This document shows, piece after piece, positions 1 to 7,802 of a stretch of 64,000 nt of DNA. Every line of letters starts with the position of its first letter. Position 1 is the stretch's first letter. Source of the stretch: Methanomicrobiaceae archaeon (GTDB lineage Archaea > Halobacteriota > Methanomicrobia > Methanomicrobiales > Methanomicrobiaceae); assembly GCA_029762625.1 (NCBI GenBank), contig JARVGI010000001.1, positions 310,001 through 374,000 on the forward strand. Reading direction: 5' to 3'. The notes below the pieces were generated by a model. That model saw nothing but the letters and a program-made list of their open reading frames with translations. It did no database searches and was not told where the DNA came from. A program made the translations under genes and the position numbers.

Positions 1-434
1 TGTGCCGGCACACCCTCTACCGGTTCCCCATACACCGCGGGGAGCGGTTCCGTCCCGGTACCCTCCCCGCCTGCCGCTCCTTCCAGAGCAAAGAGCGGCG
101 TTCCGGACCGGGTCTCCTGCGGAGAGAGCGCGGCCAGGTACTTATGGAGGAAGTCCACCTGCACGTCTGCATCGCGCGCGTCTCCGAGGGCCCGGGTGAT
201 ATTCCTGATTTCGAGTCGCCAGAATCTGTACTGCTTTTTCGAGAAGCAGTTCCGGTAGAGCGGCAGTGTCGCCCGGATACGCCGAGTGGCGACGCGCATC
301 CGGTGGACATACTCGATATCCTCCGCTTCCCTGACGCCCTCGATCTCCCCGCCGAGAGCACCGAGGAGGTCCAGGAGATTCCTGGCTCCGTACAGGCAGT
401 ACCCCGAGTCCTTCTCCGCTTCGGGAATGCTCAT
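1..434 (-). CDS. CHAD domain protein (3' end beyond window)
   Basis: This reading frame runs off the left edge, so only about 144 N-terminal residues are visible. It carries the CHAD signature: a histidine/arginine-rich helix (VHRMRVATRRIRATL, residues about 45-60), followed by ALGDARDADVQ. CHAD (conserved histidine alpha-helical) domains are known to bind polyphosphate. The gene starts about 21 nt downstream of the polyphosphate kinase stop on the same strand, so the two probably form an operon and act on polyphosphate together. I chose the ATG at 434 because an AGGTGAG motif lies 6 nt upstream; an in-frame ATG at 440 is too close to it. The family call is strong, but the full length is unknown. 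Confidence 0.85.
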   Translation of the reverse strand, partial: MSIPEAEKDSGYCLYGARNLLDLLGALGGEIEGVREAEDIEYVHRMRVATRRIRATLPLYRNCFSKKQYRFWRLEIRNITRALGDARDADVQVDFLHKYLAALSPQETRSGTPLFALEGAAGGEGTGTEPLPAVYGEPVEGVPA

Positions 435-455
435 TCTCATCTCACCTGATCGTAC

Positions 456-2642
456 TCATTCACTCTCCGCATGCCATGCGCCGCGGTGTTCCAGCATCCA
501 GCTCTGGCTGTCGAATGCCTCCTCCCCCTCGACGGGCACCACCCGCTCGTAGGTGCCGTCAGGCAGCAGCATCCGTGCGTGCGCCGTGTCCCTGAGATGG
601 ATGCTGAGAATATCGTGCAGTGCCTCTTTGATGTGGGGGTCACTGACCGGATAGAGTATCTCCACGCGCCGGTCGAGGTTCCGGGGCATCAGGTCCGCGC
701 TCCCGGAAAGAATGATGGCATCCCCGCCATTGTGGAAGAAGTAGATGCGTGAATGCTCGAGGAACCTGCCCACGATCGAGGTCACCGTGATGCGGTCGCT
801 GAAGCCGGGGATGCCGGGACGCAGGCAGCATATCCCCCTGACCTGGAGATCGATGTTCACCCCGGCCTGCGACGCCCGGTAGAGCATCCTGATGATTCGC
901 TGGTCGACGAGGGCGTTCATTTTCATCGCAATATACCCGTCGCCGAATTCTTCCTGCCGGGATATTTCGTGTTCGATCCGCTTGAGGAGATCGTTCCTCA
1001 TCGTGCCCATTTCACCGTGCGAGACCAACAATGTGCGATAATCAGCTTTCCTTGAATATCCTGTGATGGCGTTGAACAGATCGGTCACATCAGCCCCTAT
1101 CCCGGCATCTGCGGTGAAAAGCCCGATGTCTGTATACATCCGGGCCGTAGTTGCATTATAATTGCCCGTGGAGAGGTGGGTGTAGGTGGTGAGACCGTCC
1201 TTCTCCCTGCGCACGACCATGCACATCTTGGCATGCACCTTGAGGCCGACAAGGCCATACACCACGTGTACTCCCTCCCGCTCCAGTGCACGAGCCCAGA
1301 CGATGTTGTTCGCCTCGTCAAACCTCGCTTTGAGTTCCACGAGCACCGCCACCTGCTTGCCTGCCTCACGCGCCTCCATGAGCGCTTTCACGATAGGGGA
1401 ATTCTGGCCCACGCGATAGAGCGTCTGCTTGATGGCAAGTACGTCCGGGTCACGCACTGCCTGCCGGATGAAATTGATCACCGGCGTGAAGCTGTCGTAG
1501 GGATGGTACAGCAGGAAATCGTGCCTCTTTATCGCCGCAAAGATATCTTCGTCCTCCTTATCCAGTCCGTCAGGATAGGAGAGGGGGAACGGGCTGTCCT
1601 TGAGGTCGGGGCGATCGATCCGCATGAGTTCGATGAGATCCGCCATCCCCACCGGGTCGTCCATGGTGTACACCTCCCGCATAGGGATGCCGAGTTTGGA
1701 GGCGATCATCTCCCGCACCCAGTCCGGCATCGAGCAGTTCACCTCCAGCCGGCACGGCGAGCCGATGCGGCGGAGTTCAACACTCTCCTCGATGGCCGTG
1801 ATCAGGTCTGATGCCTCGTCTTCCTCGATCTCGAGGTCTGCGTCCCTGGTGACGCGGAAGGGGTATGCGGCGACCACTTCCAGGCCCGGGAAGAGCATAT
1901 CAAGGTTCGACGTCACGATATCCTCAAGAAAGAGAAAATGGTGCGCTTTTACCTTCTCCACCTCACTCTCTTCGGGTACGAACTCTTCGGGGATCCTGAT
2001 GAGGCGGGAGAACAGGCCCGCAGGCACCTTGAGCCGGGAGAAGACCATCCCGCGGAGGGGATCATCGATCACCACCGCAAGGTTAAGGCTCAGGTTGGAG
2101 ATGAACGGGAACGGGTGTCCGGGATCGAAGGCCATGGGAGTAAGCACGGGAAAAATCTCCTTTGCAAAGAACACCCGCATCGCATCCTTCCGGGAGGCCG
2201 ACAGGGCGGCAAAGCGGTGGATGTGAATACCTGTATCATTGAGCAGCGGGAGGATATCACTCCTCCAGCAGGCCTGCGCTTCGGCAAGTTGCGGCACCAG
2301 CTCCTGCCTGATCGCGGCCAGTTGCTCCGACGGCGTCATCCCGTCAGGTGGTGCGGCAAGGACACCTCCTGAGATCTGTCTGCGTAGGCCCGAGACACGA
2401 ATCATCATGAACTCGTCAAGATTGCTGGCAAAAATGGAGAGAAATTTTACTCGTTCGAGTAACGGATGACGCCTGTCCCGGGCTTCCTCAAGCACACGGC
2501 GGTTGAACTGGATCCAGCTCAATTCGCGGTTGATAAAGAGCCGGGGTTCGTCGAGCCGCACGGATTGCCCGGGAGATATGCCCCCTGTAACCGTCTGCAG
2601 ATCCGCCCCTGAAACATTATTCCCGCCATCGTTCGCAGACAT
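456..2642 (-). CDS. ppk: polyphosphate kinase 1
   Basis: This enzyme reversibly transfers the terminal phosphate of ATP to polyphosphate. At 728 residues it has the usual PPK1 length. Visible landmarks are the N-terminal FINRELSWIQFNRRVLEEA segment, the head-domain VLTPMAFDPGHPFPFISN segment, and two phospholipase-D-like catalytic domains. The autophosphorylated histidine is in GLKVHAKM (His470, equivalent to E. coli His435), and the second catalytic histidine is in LEHSRIYFFHN (His630). All expected catalytic residues seem intact. A TATA-like stretch lies about 25-35 nt before the start and no clear ribosome binding site is seen, so the transcript may be leaderless. The CHAD gene follows on the same strand. 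Confidence 0.96.
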   Translation of the reverse strand: MSANDGGNNVSGADLQTVTGGISPGQSVRLDEPRLFINRELSWIQFNRRVLEEARDRRHPLLERVKFLSIFASNLDEFMMIRVSGLRRQISGGVLAAPPDGMTPSEQLAAIRQELVPQLAEAQACWRSDILPLLNDTGIHIHRFAALSASRKDAMRVFFAKEIFPVLTPMAFDPGHPFPFISNLSLNLAVVIDDPLRGMVFSRLKVPAGLFSRLIRIPEEFVPEESEVEKVKAHHFLFLEDIVTSNLDMLFPGLEVVAAYPFRVTRDADLEIEEDEASDLITAIEESVELRRIGSPCRLEVNCSMPDWVREMIASKLGIPMREVYTMDDPVGMADLIELMRIDRPDLKDSPFPLSYPDGLDKEDEDIFAAIKRHDFLLYHPYDSFTPVINFIRQAVRDPDVLAIKQTLYRVGQNSPIVKALMEAREAGKQVAVLVELKARFDEANNIVWARALEREGVHVVYGLVGLKVHAKMCMVVRREKDGLTTYTHLSTGNYNATTARMYTDIGLFTADAGIGADVTDLFNAITGYSRKADYRTLLVSHGEMGTMRNDLLKRIEHEISRQEEFGDGYIAMKMNALVDQRIIRMLYRASQAGVNIDLQVRGICCLRPGIPGFSDRITVTSIVGRFLEHSRIYFFHNGGDAIILSGSADLMPRNLDRRVEILYPVSDPHIKEALHDILSIHLRDTAHARMLLPDGTYERVVPVEGEEAFDSQSWMLEHRGAWHAESE

Positions 2643-2717
2643 TTACATCATCATTAGGAATGATATATTATATTGTAATGGATAGTTCGGGGATCTTTGC
2701 GGCATCTCCAGGATCTT

Positions 2718-3212
2718 TCAGCAGAGTGAACGGTGCAGGTGCGCGACCGATTCGCACAACCCGCGTTCGCTTCCCGCAGGCCGCTCGCGGATGAGGCGGC
2801 GCACAGGCCTCGGCCCCTTTGCTTTCCCTGCATATATCAGGTCGGATACGATCGCTTCGCCGAGCGCGTGTCCCAGTTCTGTGGCGGAAAAGAGTCTTGA
2901 CAGGATCCCGGACGGTTCGGCAACCGCGGCGAGCGTCCGCTTTTTTTCGTCACCCGCATTGAGTACGACAACCACCGGGGTGTTGAAAATCTGATGAATG
3001 TCGGTCGCCGCCTCGATCGCCTCGGGTGCTGCAATGGCCTCGAGGTCGATCACCACGACACCGGGGGTACGCTCGATCACCTGGCAGAGCGCCTCCTCTC
3101 CCGAGGCGGCCGTCCCGATCACGCGATGCTCGAGGCGCTCGATCATCGTAGAAAGGGACCTTGAGGCGACCGAGTCATCGCCTGCGATGAGGATATCCAC
3201 GTTTTCCATCAT
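2718..3212 (-). CDS. response-regulator receiver-like protein, partly degenerate
   Basis: A protein of about 164 residues whose first 115 look like a CheY-type receiver fold. The paired acidic residues survive in DILIAGDDS, and an Asp sits where the phosphoacceptor should be (GVVVIDLEA). The conserved Thr/Ser after strand 4 is replaced (VVVVLNAGD) and the conserved Lys before the last helix seems to be Arg (GILSRLFSA), so phosphorylation or signalling may be altered. The C-terminal 45 residues are basic and match no output domain I recognise. Two tandem ATGs (3212 and 3209) follow AGGAG; the second has the better spacing. No histidine kinase is nearby. The gene faces away from the Mth938-like gene across an AT-rich promoter region. 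Confidence 0.75.
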   Translation of the reverse strand: MMENVDILIAGDDSVASRSLSTMIERLEHRVIGTAASGEEALCQVIERTPGVVVIDLEAIAAPEAIEAATDIHQIFNTPVVVVLNAGDEKKRTLAAVAEPSGILSRLFSATELGHALGEAIVSDLIYAGKAKGPRPVRRLIRERPAGSERGLCESVAHLHRSLC

Positions 3213-3546
3213 GATCTCCTATACTTTTCCGTTGCGTGCATACGAGAATGCTCCTGTGACATGCGGGGAAGGCATACCTGCAGGAAATCATATATAGTAT
3301 ACCAATGTATTTTTAAATATATATAGTTTTTATTCAAATAATATAAAAAATAATATCTACCCAAAAAGGTATAGATATATTTACCCAACTCTATCGAGCA
3401 CATCCCATCTCGATGTCGCTGCCAGGCATATCCGTGCACACCCGGTTCAAACCAAAATATTATACCCCTGTATCAATAGAAGGTATCTGGACGAAGAATT
3501 CTTCATCGAACCATCTTCGTTTTCGGATTGAATGGGATGAGATATC
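3213..3546. promoter_or_regulatory. AT-rich divergent promoter region
   Basis: This 334-nt stretch separates two divergent genes. Its central part (about 3288-3385) is very AT-rich and holds several TATA-like strings: one (around 3290-3300) fits the leftward receiver gene, and another (around 3458-3465) could serve the rightward Mth938-like gene. No convincing open reading frame, tRNA or hairpin terminator was seen. Direct inspection supports a double promoter only. Confidence 0.5.
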
Positions 3547-3894
3547 ATGGATACCGGGTTTGGCTGGGTGGAAATCAGGGGAGAAAGATTCGACCATGAC
3601 ATCATCCTTCATGCCGATAAAAGGGTCACCAAACGCAAAAAAAAGAAATCCAGGGATTATAAGGGCATGTATGGCCACACACCCCTCTCCGAACATGAAC
3701 TGGAGTTACTCGATGCGGAAGAGCCGGAGGTGGTCTTTGTCGGCACCGGGCAGTACGGCGATCTCACCCTCACGCCTGGAGCAAAGCAGGTACTCAGCAG
3801 GTACAGTGTGGTACTGCGGCCGACTCCCGAAATACTCGGTGAGATCGAGCATGAACAGCGCAGGTTTGTTGCGGTGATTCACGTCACCTGTTGA
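3547..3894 (+). CDS. Mth938-like domain protein (DUF498 family)
   Basis: A 115-residue protein of the Mth938/NDUFAF3 fold family, whose archaeal function is not established. Family-like features are the opening FGWVEIRGERFDHDIILHAD, the basic KRKKKKSRDYKG segment, the central VVFVGTGQYGDLTLTPGAK and the C-terminal HEQRRFVAVIHVTC. The length is normal for the family and no catalytic residue can be assigned. The start follows a GGATGAG motif. It stands alone between a receiver gene and the PhoU-like gene, 111 nt before the latter, so co-transcription is possible but not shown. Confidence 0.8.
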   Translation: MDTGFGWVEIRGERFDHDIILHADKRVTKRKKKKSRDYKGMYGHTPLSEHELELLDAEEPEVVFVGTGQYGDLTLTPGAKQVLSRYSVVLRPTPEILGEIEHEQRRFVAVIHVTC

Positions 3895-4005
3895 GGGCGG
3901 GATGTTGCAGGGAGACGTGCACCGAAAGACGCAACGGCTGAAATATGCCGTCCATCCCCATCACCCCCTCATGACAACCGATCGCACGGGAATGGGAAAG
4001 GGAGC

Positions 4006-5952
4006 ATGACCCAAAAAACGATGATCATCGAGCAACTCGGGGAAGAAGAGCTGCTCCGCCCGAGTCTGGTGAATACAGCCCTTGCAGCGAATGACCGGAT
4101 AAAATATTACTTCACCCTGCTCCAGGCAGCCCGTTCCCACGCAGAAAACCCCACCTCTGAGTTTTCCAACCTGAAGACCGAACGGGAGGCAGCAGGAGAG
4201 TACAATACCCTCCTTGACAGGGTTGTCGAGGGCTCCGAAAAGATGGGAAGCGGGATCTTCAAAATCCCGCACGCGGATGAGATCATGTCGTCTCTACGCA
4301 CCTGCCTCGAGGAGATGGCGGAACCGATACTCCGGGACGACCATGAACCCCCGGGGCAACTCCTGCAACGGCTGGAAAGACTGACCGCCGATCTGCCCTC
4401 GGGAGAATACGGCACCATCACTCTCGAGGCTATCCAGGCCATCACCGCGGGAAAACGCACCGAAGGGGACAGCATCCACATCCTCGTGATGGACATGCAC
4501 CGGGGGTTGAACGCCATGCAGGCAAAACTTTCACGGGAGACGATCAACGGTGCGCGTACCTACCTGCTCACCGCCGAAGACCGCGAGATGGTCGAGGCGT
4601 TTATGGAGGGGCTCAACCGTACGTCTCCCCTGAAGTTCGACCATCCCGGACTGGGGACCACCGCAACGCGCAGCGGAAAGCGCCTCGTCATCCAGAACGA
4701 TATCGGGATGACCGACGCCCACGTGCTCGTCGTCACCATCGAGGGGGCAACGGTCTCCATCATCTACACCGACATCCACATGCAGAGGCTGCAGTTTTTC
4801 CAGGGGATGTTCGAGGGCTGGCATGTACGGTGGCACGACACCATCTCGAAAAATGCGGACGCCCGGTTCGAGCAGGAGGTCTACCATCTATCGGTCGGCA
4901 CCTATCAGGCGCTCGATGCCGGGGAGCTGAAACAGTTCCTCGACCACCTCGGCTCGAGGATCGTCTTTATGATCGACTGGAACAGGGCCAGAAAGCGGCT
5001 TCGCAACTTCGTGCGGAACAGCGATGCCATCGGCATCCTCACGTGGGCGGCACAAACTGACATCGGGCACCGGGCCTGGCTCCAGCTGGGAGGAGAGAGC
5101 CTCATCTACGGTGCGCTGGAATCGGTGACCGGTGCGGCTGTCCGCCCGGGTGAGCCGCTCCACCAGATCATCGGCCGGGAAAACGCCGTCAACTACCTGA
5201 AATGGGTGCTCGATACCACGAAAAACAGCCTTGTGGCCAACCATTCCCTGCTTCTTGTGCGGGACGAGATCAAAGCAGAACTCCAGCGGTATTTTCGCTC
5301 GGTCAATGAAGAACTCCTCTCTCTTATCGAGGAGCACACGTACCTTGCGTTTGATGTGGCGACAGCTGTTCGCGACTCCCTTCTCTCCATCCAGCGCTCC
5401 TACGACAAAGCCTGCATCGAGCGGAGCGCCCGGCGTGCGAAACAGTGGGAGACGCGGGCGGACGATATCGTCAACAAGGTGCGCTCGCTCTCCACGCGGA
5501 TGGAAGCGCCGGACATCTTTTCCCACCTGATCAGCGTGACCGACGATGTATGCGATTACCTCGAAGAAGCGTGCTTCTACATCACCCTCATTCCGAACGG
5601 GTGGGGCCCGGCCACCCCCATCCACAAGAATCTCACCAATCTTGCGGAGATCGCTCTGCTGGGAAGCCAGGAATTCATCAAGGTCATTATCGCCGCACAG
5701 TACATCTACCGGGGCGGAGGGAGGATGGAAATGAAAACCTTCCTCGAATCAGTAGACCGGGTCATCAGCCTTGAGCAGGTTGCCGACGAAGAACTGCGCG
5801 AATGCCACAAGACGATTCTGCGGGAGAGCGCCGACCACCGGGACCTGTGGCTCTATTCGGAAATCGCACGGAACATTGAAAATTCAACGAATGCTCAGCG
5901 GAAATCGTCCCACCTCATGCGGGACATCATCATGGAGAAGATCATCCGGTAG
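4006..5952 (+). CDS. large protein with PhoU/DUF47-like C-terminal domain
   Basis: A 648-residue soluble protein that I do not recognise as a whole. Its last 200 residues are helical and resemble PhoU/DUF47 proteins, with a repeated acidic pattern such as RADDIVNKVRSLSTRM followed by TDDVCDYLEEACFYI. Residues 1-190 are mainly helical. The middle (about 200-430) is predicted mixed alpha/beta, including VLVVTIEGATVSIIYTDIHMQ, and has no motif I can name. There is no signal peptide or membrane segment. The stop is 14 nt before the start of a PPDK-like gene that has its own strong Shine-Dalgarno site, so the two are almost certainly co-transcribed. PhoU proteins usually modulate phosphate signalling or transport; extending that to this gene is inference. 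Confidence 0.65.
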   Translation: MTQKTMIIEQLGEEELLRPSLVNTALAANDRIKYYFTLLQAARSHAENPTSEFSNLKTEREAAGEYNTLLDRVVEGSEKMGSGIFKIPHADEIMSSLRTCLEEMAEPILRDDHEPPGQLLQRLERLTADLPSGEYGTITLEAIQAITAGKRTEGDSIHILVMDMHRGLNAMQAKLSRETINGARTYLLTAEDREMVEAFMEGLNRTSPLKFDHPGLGTTATRSGKRLVIQNDIGMTDAHVLVVTIEGATVSIIYTDIHMQRLQFFQGMFEGWHVRWHDTISKNADARFEQEVYHLSVGTYQALDAGELKQFLDHLGSRIVFMIDWNRARKRLRNFVRNSDAIGILTWAAQTDIGHRAWLQLGGESLIYGALESVTGAAVRPGEPLHQIIGRENAVNYLKWVLDTTKNSLVANHSLLLVRDEIKAELQRYFRSVNEELLSLIEEHTYLAFDVATAVRDSLLSIQRSYDKACIERSARRAKQWETRADDIVNKVRSLSTRMEAPDIFSHLISVTDDVCDYLEEACFYITLIPNGWGPATPIHKNLTNLAEIALLGSQEFIKVIIAAQYIYRGGGRMEMKTFLESVDRVISLEQVADEELRECHKTILRESADHRDLWLYSEIARNIENSTNAQRKSSHLMRDIIMEKIIR

Positions 5953-5966
5953 GAGGAGGGTTCGCG

Positions 5967-7574
5967 ATGGAAAAACGCATTCAACGGATTGTCACGTTCG
6001 GGTACGGGTCGACGGATGTGGTCCCCGCCCGGTATTTCGGCAATAAGGCGGCCGGGCTGGCAACCATGGCCTCGCTGGGCATCCCGGTGCCTCCCGGTTT
6101 TTCCCTGAGTGCGGAAATCTGTGCAGAATACCACAGGAACGGAAAAATCCTCCCTGATGACACCCTGCAGATCCTCCGGGAGGGAATAGTTTTTCTCGAA
6201 GATGCCACCGGCCGGAAATTCGGCGACGAGCGCGATCCCCTCATCCTGTCGGTCCGATCCGGCGCTCCGGTCTCCATGCCGGGCATCATGGACACCATCC
6301 TCAACGTCGGCCTCAACCGGAAAACCGTGCGGGGGCTCATCGCCATGACCGGGAACCCGCGGTTCTCGTGGGATTCCTACCGCCGGTTCCTTGAGAACTT
6401 CGGCGTTATCGTCTTCGGCCACGATCCATCGGCCTACCGCACTCTCCTGGCCGCGATTATGGCGGAGGAACATCTGGAGGATGAGGTTGAACTCGATTCC
6501 TTCTCTCTGCGGACGCTTGCCGAGAGTTACGAAAAAACCTTCTCAGGATTCTCCAGGAGGCCGTTTCCCGAAAATGCTGGCGAGCAGCTTGAACTTGCCA
6601 CCATTGCCGTGCTAGAATCATGGATGGGGCCCCGTGCCGAATTGTTCAGGACCATCCACGCGCTCGAAGATGTTGCCGGTACGGCCGTCACCGTGCAGGT
6701 GATGGTCTTTGGCAATACCGGCGCGCGGTCGGGTGCGGGGGTCGGGTTCACCCGGAACCCGTGGACGGGAGAGCAGGAGTTTCTCGTCGATTTTAAATTC
6801 GGGGCACAGGGCGAGGACGTCGTTTCGGGAGAGCAGTCCGCTGCCACCCAGACGGAGCTCGAAGCGGCACTTCCCGACGTCTACCAGGAGCTCAAAAGTG
6901 TGGGAGACAAACTCGAAGCATACTACAGGGACATGCAGGACATCGAATTCACCATCCAGGATGGTTCCCTCTTTCTCCTGCAGAGCCGGTCCGGCAAACG
7001 CGCACCCTTCGCAGCACTCAGGATTGCGGTCGATATGTGGAGGGAAGGGCTCATCTCCTCACAACGAGCGCTCCAGCTTCTGGAGGGCGTCGATCTCGAC
7101 AAAATTGTAGTCCAGAAAATTGTCACCGGCGAGTCCCCGATCGCATATTGTATCTCGGCCTCGACGGGCGTTGCATGGGGCAGGATAGCCTTTTCCTCGG
7201 AATACGCGGAAAAACTTGCCGCCGGGGGGCAGGTCATCCTGGTCAAGGACACCATCACCCCGGATGATCTGTCAGGCATCGATGCGGCAGCCGGCATCCT
7301 GACCGCGCGGGGGGCAAGAACATCGCACGCGGCAGTCGTCGCCCGCCAGATGGGAAAAGTCTGCATCGTCAACTGCGAGGATCTTGAAATCGATGCAAAC
7401 AACCACAGTTGCCGGGTACGCGACCGGGTTTTTTCGGAAGGAGATACCCTCACCCTTGATGGCGACCACGGCAGGATCTATGAAGGGAAAGTGGACATTT
7501 CCTTCGAAAGACCAGTAGAATTGCTTGCTATTACAGAACGATGGAAACGCGATCTCGAGGACACGATCTCATGA
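5967..7574 (+). CDS. PPDK-like ATP-grasp plus phosphohistidine protein lacking the PEP/pyruvate barrel
   Basis: A 535-residue protein equivalent to the first 60% of pyruvate,phosphate dikinase. The nucleotide-binding domain is clear: FGNKAAGLATMASLGIPVPPGF near residue 25, VRSGAPVSMPGIMDTILNVGL near 95-115, and VAFTRNP-like GVGFTRNPWTGE near 260. The swivelling phosphohistidine domain follows, with ARGARTSHAAVVARQMGK placing the catalytic histidine at residue 454. Full-length PPDK is about 870 residues and ends with a TIM barrel that binds PEP/pyruvate. Here the frame closes at 535 with a normal stop and nothing resembling the barrel follows. It should be able to phosphorylate its own histidine from ATP, but the acceptor is unknown. 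The Shine-Dalgarno GGAGGAGGG precedes the start, 14 nt after the PhoU-like gene. Confidence 0.85.
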   Translation: MEKRIQRIVTFGYGSTDVVPARYFGNKAAGLATMASLGIPVPPGFSLSAEICAEYHRNGKILPDDTLQILREGIVFLEDATGRKFGDERDPLILSVRSGAPVSMPGIMDTILNVGLNRKTVRGLIAMTGNPRFSWDSYRRFLENFGVIVFGHDPSAYRTLLAAIMAEEHLEDEVELDSFSLRTLAESYEKTFSGFSRRPFPENAGEQLELATIAVLESWMGPRAELFRTIHALEDVAGTAVTVQVMVFGNTGARSGAGVGFTRNPWTGEQEFLVDFKFGAQGEDVVSGEQSAATQTELEAALPDVYQELKSVGDKLEAYYRDMQDIEFTIQDGSLFLLQSRSGKRAPFAALRIAVDMWREGLISSQRALQLLEGVDLDKIVVQKIVTGESPIAYCISASTGVAWGRIAFSSEYAEKLAAGGQVILVKDTITPDDLSGIDAAAGILTARGARTSHAAVVARQMGKVCIVNCEDLEIDANNHSCRVRDRVFSEGDTLTLDGDHGRIYEGKVDISFERPVELLAITERWKRDLEDTIS

Positions 7575-7671
7575 AACACTGTTCCCACTCCCGGCACCCA
7601 TCCTTCCTGCAGCACAACCCATGGATCCACAGAGAGGCATGCTGCATGCCGGAGTAGATAGTGATACCCTG

Positions 7672-7760
7672 CAGTGGAAATGGAGGGGTCCTATTCGCGC
7701 ACGCCCATCGATGGCGAGATGACGTGGAGCCGACATCACTCCAGTGGAAATAAAGGGGTC
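7672..7760 (+). repeat. pair of 19-bp near-identical direct repeats
   Basis: CAGTGGAAATGGAGGGGTC (7672-7690) recurs as CAGTGGAAATAAAGGGGTC (7742-7760), 17 of 19 positions identical, 70 bp apart. They lie in the 228-nt convergent gap between the PPDK-like gene and the acyl-CoA synthetase gene, where no gene is seen. Such G-rich repeats occur near the ends of some insertion elements, so this could be an IS remnant, but no transposase fragment is visible. Confidence 0.5.
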
Positions 7761-7802
7761 ACCATATATTCCCCCTGATAGTACATGGCTGAATAGAGAA
7801 TT

